A stretch of 64,000 nt of DNA from Bradyrhizobium sp. 1 (GCF_023073315.1 NZ_JADPJH010000018.1:658476-722475); one strand, 5' to 3'. Shown: positions 18,147 to 27,275, counted from the stretch's first letter. Numbers and translations are program-made. The notes: generated from the letters alone by a model not told the origin.

Positions 18147-18689
18147 TTGGCGAGAACATCCAGCGACGCGGCGCTGAAGCGACGAGAGATGGACGAGGCC
18201 TCGCCGCAACCGAAGGCGCGGCTCGATCTGTTCAGGTTCGTGCCGTTCCGTCTCAACCGGCTTGCGGCGGAAGTCAGTTCCGCGCTTGCGGTCGAATATC
18301 AGGAGCGTCACGGCCTCGACATTCCGGCCTGGCGCGTGATCGCAACGCTCGGCTTCCGCAACGATGCCTGCAGCGCGCAGTACATCTCGCAATGCACCCG
18401 CACGCACAAATCCACCATCAGCCGCGCCGTGACCACGCTGTTGCACGAAGAACTGATCGAGCGGGTCGAGAACGAAGCCGACCGCCGCGAATTCCGCCTG
18501 CAACTGACGAAGAAGGGCCGCACGCTTTACGAAGAACTGTTCCCGCAATTGTTGCGGCGGGAAGACGAGATCCTCGCCTGCCTCTCCGCGCAGGAGCGCA
18601 AGCAGCTCTCGGCCCTGCTCGGCAAGATCGAGCAGAGCCTCGATTTGATCCAGACCAGCGAAGAGGCGGATGCCAAGCAGGCGTATTAG
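18147..18689 (+). CDS. MarR family transcriptional regulator
   Basis: 180 residues with a winged helix-turn-helix: IPAWRVIATLGF, the recognition helix THKSTISRAVTTLLHEELIER and the wing ENEADRREFRLQLTKKG, with long helices at both ends for dimerisation. It is divergent from the FAD monooxygenase operon, and a strong dyad lies between them, so it is probably the repressor of that operon and responds to an aromatic acid. TTG at 18147 has GGAG upstream; ATG at 18189 would drop 14 residues and is a reasonable alternative. It converges on the lactonase-like gene, ending 10 bases before that gene's stop. Confidence 0.9.
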   Translation: MARTSSDAALKRREMDEASPQPKARLDLFRFVPFRLNRLAAEVSSALAVEYQERHGLDIPAWRVIATLGFRNDACSAQYISQCTRTHKSTISRAVTTLLHEELIERVENEADRREFRLQLTKKGRTLYEELFPQLLRREDEILACLSAQERKQLSALLGKIEQSLDLIQTSEEADAKQAY

Positions 18690-18698
18690 CCTGCACCG

Positions 18699-19505
18699 TC
18701 ATTTCGCAAACGACCGCGACGGCGGCAAATGCAGCGCCCAGGCGTCGACCTTGTCGCTGGCGCGCGGATAGATTTCCGTTACGATCGGATCGTGGCCGGG
18801 AATGAACCTGTCAGGATGGCCGGCGAGGCGTTCGACCGTCTCCCAGCCCTGCGCCATGTCGCCGACATTGTAGACGATCGGGAACGGACTGCGACGCTGG
18901 AGATTCGCGTAGTAATGCGCGGCATCGGACGCCAGCACCACCGGCCCGCGCGCAGTCTCGACCTTGACCACCTGCAAGCCGTCCGAATGGCCGCCGACGC
19001 GGTGCACGGTGACGCCGGGCGCGATCTCGCCGTCGCCCGAATAGAAATTGACGCGCTCGCCATAGACATGGCGCACCATCTGCGTGACGTGCTCGACCGA
19101 GAACGGATGTCGCAATAAACCGCTGCACATGCACCGGCCCGTCGCGTAGGCCATCTCGCGCTCCTGGAGATGGAAGCGTGCATTCGGAAAGCGATCGAGA
19201 TTGCCGGCGTGATCGTAATGCAGATGTGTCACGATAATGTCGCGAATGCTCGATGCCGCGACGCCAAAGCGCTCCAGGGCATCGACCGGATTGAGCGTCA
19301 GCTTGCGCGCCCGCGCGCTCGCCTCCTCGGCGTTGAAGCCGGTATCGACCAGAATCTCCCGGCCCTGCCCGCGGATCAGCCAGACGAAATAGTCGAGATC
19401 CTGCGCCGCACTGTCATGCGGGTCGGGTTGAAGGAAGTTCATGCTGGGGGTGCGCGGCGACATCGTCGCATAGCGCAGTGCGTAGATTTCGTAGGCGTTT
19501 CCCAT
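18699..19505 (-). CDS. MBL-fold hydrolase, N-acyl homoserine lactonase-like
   Basis: 268 residues with an intact HLHYDHAGN metal motif, DTGFNAEEA before it, and later metal ligands in GGHSDG and LASDAAHYY. The order and spacing resemble the AiiA/AttM group of quorum-quenching lactonases, although the family also hydrolyses other lactones, so the signal-degrading role is not proven. No signal peptide; probably cytoplasmic. ATG at 19505 (MGNAYEIYALRYA) is preferred because the sequence resemblance starts there. A perfect Crp-type site is 107 bases upstream (19612-19627), which suggests regulation by cAMP-Crp or a relative. Confidence 0.8.
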   Translation of the reverse strand: MGNAYEIYALRYATMSPRTPSMNFLQPDPHDSAAQDLDYFVWLIRGQGREILVDTGFNAEEASARARKLTLNPVDALERFGVAASSIRDIIVTHLHYDHAGNLDRFPNARFHLQEREMAYATGRCMCSGLLRHPFSVEHVTQMVRHVYGERVNFYSGDGEIAPGVTVHRVGGHSDGLQVVKVETARGPVVLASDAAHYYANLQRRSPFPIVYNVGDMAQGWETVERLAGHPDRFIPGHDPIVTEIYPRASDKVDAWALHLPPSRSFAK

Positions 19506-19611
19506 GGCTCTTGCTTTTCTGAGTTGGATCTTGGGGGACGATCGCGGGCACCAAGCCATTGTCCGCCGGAAAGGTCAAACGCGGCGCGCCACGACAGCGG
19601 CAGGCCTGCCA

Positions 19612-19627
19612 TGTGAGACCAATCACA
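19612..19627. promoter_or_regulatory. Crp-type binding site (TGTGA-N6-TCACA)
   Basis: TGTGAGACCAATCACA matches the Crp core consensus at all ten specified positions. It is 107 bases upstream of the lactonase-like gene and 262 bases upstream of the caspase-like gene. A Crp/Fnr protein with a Crp-like recognition helix is encoded 7 kb away (26494-27168). Confidence 0.65.
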
Positions 19628-19773
19628 CTAACGTCCCCATCGCTGCACTAACATGGCACCCGTCAGACCCAACCAGATCGTATCGAGTGCAACCGTGACA
19701 GTCCGTTTATTCCCCTCGCAGCGTTCCCATGCATCGCGGTCAATTGTCGCGATAACCCCTGAACTCCAAGCGG

Positions 19774-19802
19774 TTGACGCCTTCCTTCCCCGGTTTGATA
19801 AT
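19774..19802 (+). promoter_or_regulatory. Near-consensus sigma-70-type promoter of the caspase-like gene
   Basis: TTGACG (19774-19779) and GATAAT (19797-19802) are separated by exactly 17 bases; each hexamer has five of six consensus bases. Transcription would begin near 19809, giving a leader of about 65 bases before the ATG at 19875. Confidence 0.65.
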
Positions 19803-19874
19803 GCACTTTGCGTAAGTTAAGGTCGCCGCGGCGCAAGCTGGTAACGGCGCCTTTTTGGCTGGACCGCGCTCATT

Positions 19875-21365
19875 ATGAAAATTCGCTTCCTTTTTCTTCT
19901 GCCCCTGCTCGTCTCGCTGGTCCCGGCCACGCCATCCTTGGCCGCCGGCGACCGTTTTGCGCTGATCATCGGCAACTCCAAATACCCGGACGCGGACGCC
20001 CCGCTGAAGGAACCGCTCAACGACGCACGCGACGTCGCCGACGAGCTCAAACGCGACGGCTTTTCCGTCGAGATCGGCGAGAACCTGACCGGCGACGGCA
20101 TGCGCCGCGCCTTCGACAAGCTCTACGGCAAGATCAAGCCGGGCTCGGTGGCGCTGGTATTCTTCAGCGGTTTCGGCATCCAGTCGGCGCGCCAGAGCTA
20201 CTTGCTGCCGATCGACGCACAGATCTGGACCGAATCCGACGTGCGCCGCGACGGCGTCAGCCTCGAGACCGTGCTCGGCGAGCTCAACACCCGCGGCGCC
20301 GGCGTCAAGATCGCGTTGATCGACGCCTCCAGGCGCAACCCGTTCGAGCGCCGGTTCCGCAGCTTCTCGGCCGGCCTGACGCCGGTCATCGCGCCGAACG
20401 GCACGCTGGTGATGTATTCGGCGGCGCTGGCCTCGGTGGTGTCGGATGCCGGCGGCGAGCACAGCCTGTTCGTCCAGGAACTGCTCAAGGAGATCCGCGT
20501 CCCCGACCTGATGGCCGAGGAGACGCTGAACCGCACCAAGATGGGCGTCACCCGCGCCTCGCGCGGCGAGCAGGTGCCGTGGATATCCTCTTCACTGGCT
20601 GAAGATTTCTCGTTCATTCCGGGTGCCGCCGGGTCCCGCCCACCGCCGCCTCCCGCGCCGCCGCCGGTCGTAGCCAACAACCCGCCGCCGGCACCACCAT
20701 CACCGCCTCAGCCGCCGAAGCCAGCCGATACGGTTGCAGCTCCCGCACCTCCCCCGACGCCGAAGCCGCAGGTCGAGGCCGCCTTGCCGCCGCCGCCCCC
20801 GCCGGTGAAACCGACCGAGACCACCCCCGCGCCGAGCATGGATAGCGGGCCGAACCCGGCCGTGCTGGCGGAAGACCCCACCATCAAGGGCCTGACGGCC
20901 AAGATCGCAGCCAATCCTGATGACGTGAACGCGCTGTACCGGCGCGGCCAGGTCTATGCCAGCAAGGGTGCCTACAACCTCGCGATCAAGGATTTCGACG
21001 AAACGCTCCGGATCAACGCGAAGGATGTCGAGGCGCTCAACAACCGCTGCTGGACCCGCACCGTGATCGGCGACCTCCAGGGCGCGCTGAAGGATTGCAA
21101 TGAGGCGCTGCGGCTGCGCCCGAACTTCGTCGATGCGCTGGACAGCCGGGGACTCGTCAATCTGAAGTCGGGAGCGGCGAAGAACGCCATCGCCGATTTC
21201 GACGCGGCCTTGCGGATCAACCCGCGCCTGACCTCCTCGCTCTACGGCCGGGGCATCGCCAAGCAGCGCAACGGCTCGGCCCAGGAAGGGGCACTGGACA
21301 TCGCCAATGCCAAGGCGATGGACCCGAACATCGTTCAGGAATTCGCAAGCTACGGAGTACGCTAG
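19875..21365 (+). CDS. Secreted caspase-like (C14 fold) protein with TPR repeats, dyad lost
   Basis: 496 residues. Order: signal peptide 1-24 ending SLAAG; caspase-like domain about 26-245; proline-rich linker 255-320; two to three TPR units about 335-485 (ALYRRGQVYASKGAYNLAI). The fold is marked by FALIIGNSKYPD and PLNDARDVADELKRDGFSV. The catalytic His motif (SGHG) reads S98-G-F100-G and the Cys motif (DACR) reads D150-A-S152-R, so the His-Cys dyad is Phe and Ser and ordinary proteolysis is not expected. Probably periplasmic, binding partners through its TPRs. A paralog at 47740-48588 shares long blocks including IWTESDVRR-like and DASRRNP. Confidence 0.9.
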   Translation: MKIRFLFLLPLLVSLVPATPSLAAGDRFALIIGNSKYPDADAPLKEPLNDARDVADELKRDGFSVEIGENLTGDGMRRAFDKLYGKIKPGSVALVFFSGFGIQSARQSYLLPIDAQIWTESDVRRDGVSLETVLGELNTRGAGVKIALIDASRRNPFERRFRSFSAGLTPVIAPNGTLVMYSAALASVVSDAGGEHSLFVQELLKEIRVPDLMAEETLNRTKMGVTRASRGEQVPWISSSLAEDFSFIPGAAGSRPPPPPAPPPVVANNPPPAPPSPPQPPKPADTVAAPAPPPTPKPQVEAALPPPPPPVKPTETTPAPSMDSGPNPAVLAEDPTIKGLTAKIAANPDDVNALYRRGQVYASKGAYNLAIKDFDETLRINAKDVEALNNRCWTRTVIGDLQGALKDCNEALRLRPNFVDALDSRGLVNLKSGAAKNAIADFDAALRINPRLTSSLYGRGIAKQRNGSAQEGALDIANAKAMDPNIVQEFASYGVR

Positions 21366-21509
21366 TATTTTTTTGAGTTGAGGCCACAGGCGCCTCGAAC
21401 CCTCGGCGACCCCAGACAGACTAATGAACGGATGCCGCAGGCGGCCTTTCCGGGGGCCTATTGCAGGAATTTTGGAACGAGCAGGTTAGCTGCGCAGGAG
21501 GGACTGGCA

Positions 21510-22184
21510 ATGAGATTGGCTGCAAAAGGATTTACCGCGATCCTGTCCATCATCACCGTCAGCGCTGCTCTGTCGCTGACGATCCCGTTCGCGTTTGCCG
21601 GCGATGACGGCAACAGCAAGAACGTCACCGAGGACGAGATCGTCCGCGCGCTGGCGCCGGCGCCGAAGAAGCCGCTGACCCGCGGCCTCTCGATCGCCGC
21701 CCCGCAGGCCGATCCCGCCCCGAGCGCGGCTGAGACCAAGCTGATTCAGTCCGTGCGCGGCCGCTCGACACGGTCGCTGTCCTCGACCGAGCGTGAGGAA
21801 ATCGCTTCAGTCGCCAAGGACAAGCCGAACATCGATCTCGAGATCACCTTCGACTACAATTCGGCGAACATCAGCGCCAAGTCGACGGCTTCCGTGCAGG
21901 CGCTCGGCCGCGCGCTGACCAGCCCCGACCTGAAAGGCTCGACCTTCGTGGTCGCCGGCCACACCGACGCCGCCGGCGGCGAGGGCTACAATCAGGATCT
22001 GTCGGAACGCCGCGCGGATTCGATCAAGCGCTATCTGGTTGAGAAGTACAGCATCCCGGCGACCGATCTCGTCACGGTCGGCTACGGCAAGAGCAAGCTG
22101 AAGGATCCGAGCCAGCCGATGGCGGAGGTCAATCGCCGCGTGCAGGTCGTCAACATGGAAAACAAGACCACCGCATCGAAGTAA
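21510..22184 (+). CDS. OmpA-domain envelope protein
   Basis: 224 residues: signal peptide 1-30 (LTIPFAFAG), an unstructured linker, and a C-terminal OmpA/MotB peptidoglycan-binding domain from about residue 108 (LEITFDYNSANIS, VVAGHTDAAGGEGYN, LSERRADSIKRYL, NRRVQV). It should anchor to diaminopimelate of peptidoglycan in the periplasm. There is no beta-barrel, so it is not a porin. ATG at 21510 follows GGAGGGA. It is 144 bases after the caspase-like gene in the same direction and may be cotranscribed with it. Position before an RND efflux pair is noted, but no functional link is shown. Confidence 0.88.
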   Translation: MRLAAKGFTAILSIITVSAALSLTIPFAFAGDDGNSKNVTEDEIVRALAPAPKKPLTRGLSIAAPQADPAPSAAETKLIQSVRGRSTRSLSSTEREEIASVAKDKPNIDLEITFDYNSANISAKSTASVQALGRALTSPDLKGSTFVVAGHTDAAGGEGYNQDLSERRADSIKRYLVEKYSIPATDLVTVGYGKSKLKDPSQPMAEVNRRVQVVNMENKTTASK

Positions 22185-22342
22185 GCACGACGCAATCCGT
22201 TGAAGTGACCCGTCGTGATGTGGTGTAAAGTCATGCTTCCAAAGCGCGTCCCGCAGCCTTGCGGGACGCTGCTTTGTTTCAGGGAAATGCTCTCAGCGGG
22301 CCTCGTGCGGACGGCCGTGAGCCAGGCCAGGATGATCCGGCG

Positions 22343-23272
22343 ATGAACCTCTCCGACTATCTCAAGCCGGCCGGAACCGTGGTCTTCGTCGTGGCCCTCG
22401 GCGTCGGCTATTATCTGTTTGAGCATCGGCATCGGCCCGAGGCGAAGGAAACGCCGGGCGAGGCGCTCGTCATCGTGACGAAGTCGACCAATGCCTGCTT
22501 CTCCGACCTCGTCCGCGTGACCGGATTCTTCGTGCCCCGCCGCGAGGCCGTGGTCGTCGCCGACCAGGAGGGATCCAGGGTCACCGACCTCTTCGTCACC
22601 GAAGGCACCATGGTCACCGACAACCAGGAACTGGCGCGCCTGACGGCGCCGCCGCAGATCCCGGGCCAGCCGCAGCGACCCGGTGCGCAAGGCCCGGTCT
22701 CGCTCAAGGCGCCGGCGCCGGGCCTCGTCACCGAGGTGCGCACCATCGTCGGTGCGCCCGCTTCGCCGCAGGCCGGGCCGATGTTCCGCATCGCGGTCAA
22801 TAACGAAATCGAGCTCGACGCCCAGGTCCCGGCCGTGCACATGCCCAAGCTCAGCGCCGGCGCCACCGTGCGGATCAGCCGCGACGACGCGCCCGATCTG
22901 ATCGGGCGGGTCCGGCTGGTCGCCCCGGAAATCGACCGCGCCACGCAGCTTGGCCGCGTCCGCATCAGCGTCACCAACAATCCCTCGCTGAAGATTGGCG
23001 TGTTCGCCCGCGCGTCCATCGACGCCAAACGAAGCTGCGGCGTCGCGGTTCCCAAGACCGCGATCGACCATCTCACCGTGCAGGTCGTCAAAGGCAACAC
23101 GGTTGAAACGCGCAAGGTGCGGGTCGGACTGACGTCCGACAGCCAAACGGAAATTCTGGAAGGGCTCGACGTCGGCGAAATCGTCGTGGCCGACGCCGGC
23201 TCTTCGCTGCATGACGGCGACCAGATCAAGACCATGTTCGCCGATGAACTCGATCGCACGCGGGTACGCTGA
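22343..23272 (+). CDS. RND efflux periplasmic adaptor subunit
   Basis: 309 residues with one N-terminal membrane anchor (about 8-28, AGTVVFVVALGVGYYLF). The rest shows the barrel-sandwich hybrid pattern (VVVADQEGSRVTDLFVTEGTMVTDNQ, then LKAPAPGLVTEV) and a beta-barrel domain; the coiled-coil hairpin is very short, replaced by a proline-rich stretch. It connects the RND pump to an outer-membrane channel, whose gene is absent here. The ATG at 22343 is preferred over in-frame upstream codons. Its stop overlaps the permease start by one base (TGATG). It is clearly paralogous to the orphan adaptor at 46734 (shared CFSD motif near the N-terminus). Confidence 0.88.
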   Translation: MNLSDYLKPAGTVVFVVALGVGYYLFEHRHRPEAKETPGEALVIVTKSTNACFSDLVRVTGFFVPRREAVVVADQEGSRVTDLFVTEGTMVTDNQELARLTAPPQIPGQPQRPGAQGPVSLKAPAPGLVTEVRTIVGAPASPQAGPMFRIAVNNEIELDAQVPAVHMPKLSAGATVRISRDDAPDLIGRVRLVAPEIDRATQLGRVRISVTNNPSLKIGVFARASIDAKRSCGVAVPKTAIDHLTVQVVKGNTVETRKVRVGLTSDSQTEILEGLDVGEIVVADAGSSLHDGDQIKTMFADELDRTRVR

Positions 23273-26200
23273 TGGCTCTCAATATCTCGGCATGGTCGAT
23301 CCGGAATCCGCTGCCGTCGGTGGTGTTTTCGATCATCCTCCTGATCCTCGGCTGGACCTCCTTCAGCAAGCTCGCGATCACGCGACTGCCTTCGGCCGAC
23401 ATTCCCGTGATTTCGGTCGCGGTATCGCAGTTCGGCGCCGCGCCGACCGAGCTCGAATCCCAGGTCACCAAGACGGTTGAGGACGCCGTCTCCGGCGTCG
23501 AGGGCGTGCGGCACATCACCTCGTCGATTACCGACGGCGTGTCCGTGACCACCATCCAGTTCGCGCTGGAGACCAACACCGATCGCGCGCTCAACGACAT
23601 CAAGGACGCGGTGACGCGCGTCCGCTCCAACCTGCCGCAGAACGTCACCGAGCCCCTGATCCAGCGCGTCGACGTGATCGGCCTGCCGATCGTCACCTAT
23701 GCCGCGATCTCGCCGGGCAAGACTCCGGAGCAGCTGTCCTATTTCGTCGACGACGTGGTCAAGCGCGCACTTCAGGGCGTGCGCGGCGTCGCCCAGGTCG
23801 AGCGCATCGGCGGTGTCGAGCGTGAGATTTTGGTCTCGCTCGATCCCGACCGGCTCCAGGCCATGGGCCTTACCGCCGTCAATGTCAGCCAGAGCCTGCG
23901 CGGCACCAATGTCGACGTCGCCGGCGGCAGGGCCGAAATCGGCAAGAACGACCAGGCGATCCGCACGCTCGCGGGCGCCAAGACGCTGGGCGATCTCGCC
24001 GGCACCATGATCCCGCTGTTCGGCGGCGGCGAGGTCCGGCTCGACGATCTCGGCACCGTCACCGACACCATCGCCGACCGCCGCACCTTCGCCCGCTTCA
24101 ACGGCGAGCCGATCGTCGCGCTCGGCATCAAGCGCTCCAAGGGCGCCAGCGACGTGAAGGTGGCGGAGGCCGTGCAGAAGCGCATCGACGCGCTGAAAGC
24201 CGCCTATCCCGACGTCGACCTGAAGGTGATCGACACCTCGGTCGAATACACCAACGGCAATTACGAAGCGGCGATCTCGACACTGTTCGAAGGCGCCATC
24301 CTGGCCGTCGTCATCGTGCTGCTGTTCCTGCGCGATTTGCGCGCCACAATCATCGCCGCGATCTCGCTGCCGCTGTCGATCTTCCCGGCGTTCTGGGCGA
24401 TGGACCTTCTCGGCTTCTCGCTGAACCTCGTCAGCTTCCTCGCCATCACGCTGTCGACAGGTATTCTCGTCGACGATGCCATCGTCGAGATCGAGAACAT
24501 CGTCCGGCACATGAACATGGGCAAATCGCCCTATCGTGCCGCACTCGAAGCCGCCGACGAGATCGGCCTCGCCGTGATCGCGATCTCGCTGACCATCATC
24601 GCGATCTTCGCGCCCGCGAGCTTCATGTCGGGTATCGCCGGGCAATTCTTCAAGCAGTTCGGCATCACCGTCTCGGTGCAGGTGTTCTTCTCGCTGCTCG
24701 CCGCGCGCTTCGTCACGCCGGTGCTGGCCGCCTACTTCCTCAAGCACGGCAATCACGAAGAGCCGCCGCCCGGCCGCGTGCTGCGATCCTATCATCGGAT
24801 CGTCGCCTGGTCGGTGAAGCACTATTTCATCACGGTGCTGATCGGCTTCGGCATCTTCGCCGCCTCGATCTGGAGCATCACGCTGCTGCCACAGGGCTTC
24901 CTGCCGGCGCAGGACAGCTCGCGCTCACTGGTTGCGCTCGAGCTGCCGCCGGGCACGCAGCTCGCCTACACCGAAAAGGTCACCGAGGACATCGTTGCGC
25001 GCCTGCGCAAGCGGTCCGAGGTGAAGAGCATCTTCGTCGACGGCGGGCGCGTTCCACCGGGTACCCAGGAAGTCCGGCGCGCCGCCCTGATCATCAACTA
25101 CACGCCCAAGGCCGATCGCGACATCACCCAGCGCGAGCTGGAATTCTCGATCAGCCAGGAACTCGAGAACATTCCCGACATCCGCTTCTGGTTCCTCGAC
25201 GAGAACGGCCTCCGCGCCATCTCGCTGGTGGTGACCGGTGTCGACGCCAACATCGTCAACAACGTCGCCAGCGAGCTTGCGACGCAGATGAAGCGGATTC
25301 CGACCATCTCCAACGTGATTTCTGAAACCACGCTGGAGCGGCCCGAGCTGCGCATCGAACCGCGTGCCGATCTCGCCGCGCGCCTCGGCGTCTCGACCGA
25401 AAGCCTGTCGCAGACCATCCGCGTCGCCACCATCGGCGACGTCGGGCCTGCGCTTGCCAAGTTCGACGTCGGCGACCGTCTGGTGCCGATCCGCGTCCAG
25501 CTCGAGGATGCCGCGCGCGGCAATCTCAAGACGCTCGAACAGTTGCGCGTGCCGCTCGGCGAGCACGGCGAGAAGGGCGGCGTACCGCTCTCGGTCATCG
25601 CCGACGTCAAGCTCGACCAGGGTCCGACCAGCATAAACCGCTACGATCGTGAACGGCAGGCAACCGTCGCAGCCGATCTCGTCGGTTCTGCCGCACTCGG
25701 CGACGCTACCAAAAAGATCTCCGAGCTGCCGGTGATGAAGAGCCTGCCGAAGGGCGTGAGGGTCTCACCGTCCGGCGACGCCGAAAGCCTGAACGAACTG
25801 TCCGACGGCTTCGCCACCGCGATCACCGCGGGCCTGATGATGGTCTACGCGGTGCTGGTGCTCTTGTTCGGCACTTTCCTGCAGCCGATCACCATCCTGT
25901 TCTCGCTGCCGCTCTCGATCGGCGGCGCGATCGCGGCCCTGCTCATCACCGGCAAGCAACTCACCACGCCGGTGTGGATCGGCATCCTGATGCTGATGGG
26001 CATCGTCACCAAGAACGCGATCATGCTGGTGGAGTTCGCGATCGAATCCATTCACTCCGGCAGGCCGCGCGACGAAGCCATGATCGACGCCGGCATGAAG
26101 CGCGCACGCCCGATCGTGATGACCACGATCGCGATGGCCGCCGGCATGATGCCGAGCGCACTCGCGGTCGGCGCCGGCGGCGAGTTCCGCTCGCCGATGG

Positions 26201-26421
26201 CGCTCGCGGTGATCGGCGGCCTGATCTTCTCGACCATCCTGTCGCTGGTGTTCGTGCCCGCGATGTTCATGGTGATGGACGATCTCGGCGCCCTGATCTG
26301 GCGTTTCGGCAAGCGGCTGGTCGTCCACAGCGAGGATATGGAGACCGCCGGTCATCACGGAGCTGCGCCAGCCGAGCCGCCGCCCGTGTCGAAGAACATC
26401 GTGCATCCTGCGGCGGAGTAG
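23272..26421 (+). CDS. RND family efflux permease
   Basis: 1049 residues, full length for AcrB/MdtB-type tripartite pumps in the inner membrane. The N-terminus WSIRNPLPSVVFSIILLILG is the first membrane segment. The proton-relay residues are intact: an Asp-Asp pair in GILVDDAIVEIENIVRH in the first half and Lys in MGIVTKNAIMLVEFAI in the second. Large periplasmic loops follow membrane segments 1 and 7. It exports drugs, metabolites or metals by proton antiport; the DD/K arrangement and loop size suit the HAE-type drug exporters rather than metal exporters, but substrate is unknown. Translationally coupled to the adaptor gene. The nearest regulator is the convergent Crp/Fnr gene, which need not control it. 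Confidence 0.94.
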   Translation: MALNISAWSIRNPLPSVVFSIILLILGWTSFSKLAITRLPSADIPVISVAVSQFGAAPTELESQVTKTVEDAVSGVEGVRHITSSITDGVSVTTIQFALETNTDRALNDIKDAVTRVRSNLPQNVTEPLIQRVDVIGLPIVTYAAISPGKTPEQLSYFVDDVVKRALQGVRGVAQVERIGGVEREILVSLDPDRLQAMGLTAVNVSQSLRGTNVDVAGGRAEIGKNDQAIRTLAGAKTLGDLAGTMIPLFGGGEVRLDDLGTVTDTIADRRTFARFNGEPIVALGIKRSKGASDVKVAEAVQKRIDALKAAYPDVDLKVIDTSVEYTNGNYEAAISTLFEGAILAVVIVLLFLRDLRATIIAAISLPLSIFPAFWAMDLLGFSLNLVSFLAITLSTGILVDDAIVEIENIVRHMNMGKSPYRAALEAADEIGLAVIAISLTIIAIFAPASFMSGIAGQFFKQFGITVSVQVFFSLLAARFVTPVLAAYFLKHGNHEEPPPGRVLRSYHRIVAWSVKHYFITVLIGFGIFAASIWSITLLPQGFLPAQDSSRSLVALELPPGTQLAYTEKVTEDIVARLRKRSEVKSIFVDGGRVPPGTQEVRRAALIINYTPKADRDITQRELEFSISQELENIPDIRFWFLDENGLRAISLVVTGVDANIVNNVASELATQMKRIPTISNVISETTLERPELRIEPRADLAARLGVSTESLSQTIRVATIGDVGPALAKFDVGDRLVPIRVQLEDAARGNLKTLEQLRVPLGEHGEKGGVPLSVIADVKLDQGPTSINRYDRERQATVAADLVGSAALGDATKKISELPVMKSLPKGVRVSPSGDAESLNELSDGFATAITAGLMMVYAVLVLLFGTFLQPITILFSLPLSIGGAIAALLITGKQLTTPVWIGILMLMGIVTKNAIMLVEFAIESIHSGRPRDEAMIDAGMKRARPIVMTTIAMAAGMMPSALAVGAGGEFRSPMALAVIGGLIFSTILSLVFVPAMFMVMDDLGALIWRFGKRLVVHSEDMETAGHHGAAPAEPPPVSKNIVHPAAE

Positions 26422-26493
26422 CCTAGGTAGCGAGCTGGGGCTCTTCTGAAGAATTGCCTCGTCCCGATGGGATTAAGGTGAGCAGCTAAAGCC

Positions 26494-27168
26494 TTACTCG
26501 TTCCGCGCGATCGCGGTCAGCCTGGTCATGTTCCGCAACAGGATGCGGCCGCGCTGGAGATCCAGGATCGCTTCCTTGCGCCAGGCCTGAAGCTGGCGGT
26601 TGACGCTTTCGCGGGCGGCGCCGACGAAGACGCCGAGCTGCTCCTGCGAGATGTGCACCTCGGAGCCGAAATCGGCGGCAAGCGCGCAGAGCCGCCGCGC
26701 CAGGCGAACCGGCAGCGGCTGTAACATAGATTCTTCCATGCGCTCGCTCTGCCAGCGGATGCGCTGGCACAATAATGCGATGATCTTGATCCCGACCTTC
26801 GGCTCGCGCTCGAGAAAGGCGAGAAAGTCTTCGCGCCGCAGCACGAACAATTCGCTGACTTCGCCCGCGGTGGCATCCGCGGTGCGGCTCTGGCCGTCCA
26901 GCACCGCGACCTCGCCGAACAGGTCGCCCGGGCCCATGAAATTCAGCGTCAACCGGCTGCCGTCCGAGGCGCCGGTCTCGATGCGGACTTGGCCTCGGCG
27001 CACGCCGAACAGCGCGTCCCCGGCATCGCCCTTCTGGAACAGCACCTCGCCATTCCCCAGATGCTGGGTGTGGCAGAGATTGGACAGCCGCTGGAGCTCG
27101 TCCCCGCCGAGGTCGGCGAACATCGGGTTCATCTTCAGGATGACCGCAAATTCGGCCTGCTTGCTCAT
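26494..27168 (-). CDS. Crp/Fnr family transcriptional regulator
   Basis: 224 residues. The cyclic-nucleotide-binding beta-roll is about residues 15-135 (GEVLFQKGDAGDALFGVRRG, FGEVAVLDGQSRTADATAG); the C-terminal helix-turn-helix contains ISQEQLGVFVGAARESVNRQ. The recognition helix carries Arg-Glu...Arg (RESVNR) in the positions used by E. coli Crp (RETVGR) to read TGTGA, and a TGTGT-N6-TCACA site lies 92 bases upstream of its own start. There are no N-terminal cysteines for an Fnr cluster. The phosphate-cassette region FGEVAVL...SRTADATA resembles cAMP binders but I cannot settle the ligand. ATG at 27168 has AAGGAAG; a longer frame from 27267 lacks a ribosome site. Confidence 0.9.
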   Translation of the reverse strand: MSKQAEFAVILKMNPMFADLGGDELQRLSNLCHTQHLGNGEVLFQKGDAGDALFGVRRGQVRIETGASDGSRLTLNFMGPGDLFGEVAVLDGQSRTADATAGEVSELFVLRREDFLAFLEREPKVGIKIIALLCQRIRWQSERMEESMLQPLPVRLARRLCALAADFGSEVHISQEQLGVFVGAARESVNRQLQAWRKEAILDLQRGRILLRNMTRLTAIARNE

Positions 27169-27259
27169 TTCAACTTCCTTGTGAACTTGCTTGTCAATTT
27201 CGTCGTCAAATTGTCTGGAACCGGCAACGTCAGAATCGTGTAAAACCGTGCCGGAGAAG

Positions 27260-27275
27260 TGTGTCATAAGTCACA
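27260..27275. promoter_or_regulatory. Crp-type site upstream of the Crp/Fnr gene and asmA-like gene
   Basis: TGTGTCATAAGTCACA matches TGTGA-N6-TCACA at nine of ten positions. It is 91 bases upstream of the regulator's ATG (27168) and 128 bases before the AsmA-family gene, so it may mediate autoregulation, control of AsmA, or both. Confidence 0.6.

Larger units (their letters stand above)
19506..19874. other. Divergent intergenic region with Crp-type site and promoter
   Basis: About 370 bases between the lactonase-like and caspase-like genes. No credible gene is seen. It holds a perfect Crp-type dyad (19612-19627) nearer the lactonase and a near-consensus promoter (19774-19802) for the caspase-like gene. 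Confidence 0.5.

Noticed and set aside
22411..24822. Open minus-strand frame of about 800 codons opposite the RND genes
   Set aside because: Asp/Arg/His-rich antisense artefact; the RND adaptor and permease on the other strand are certain.
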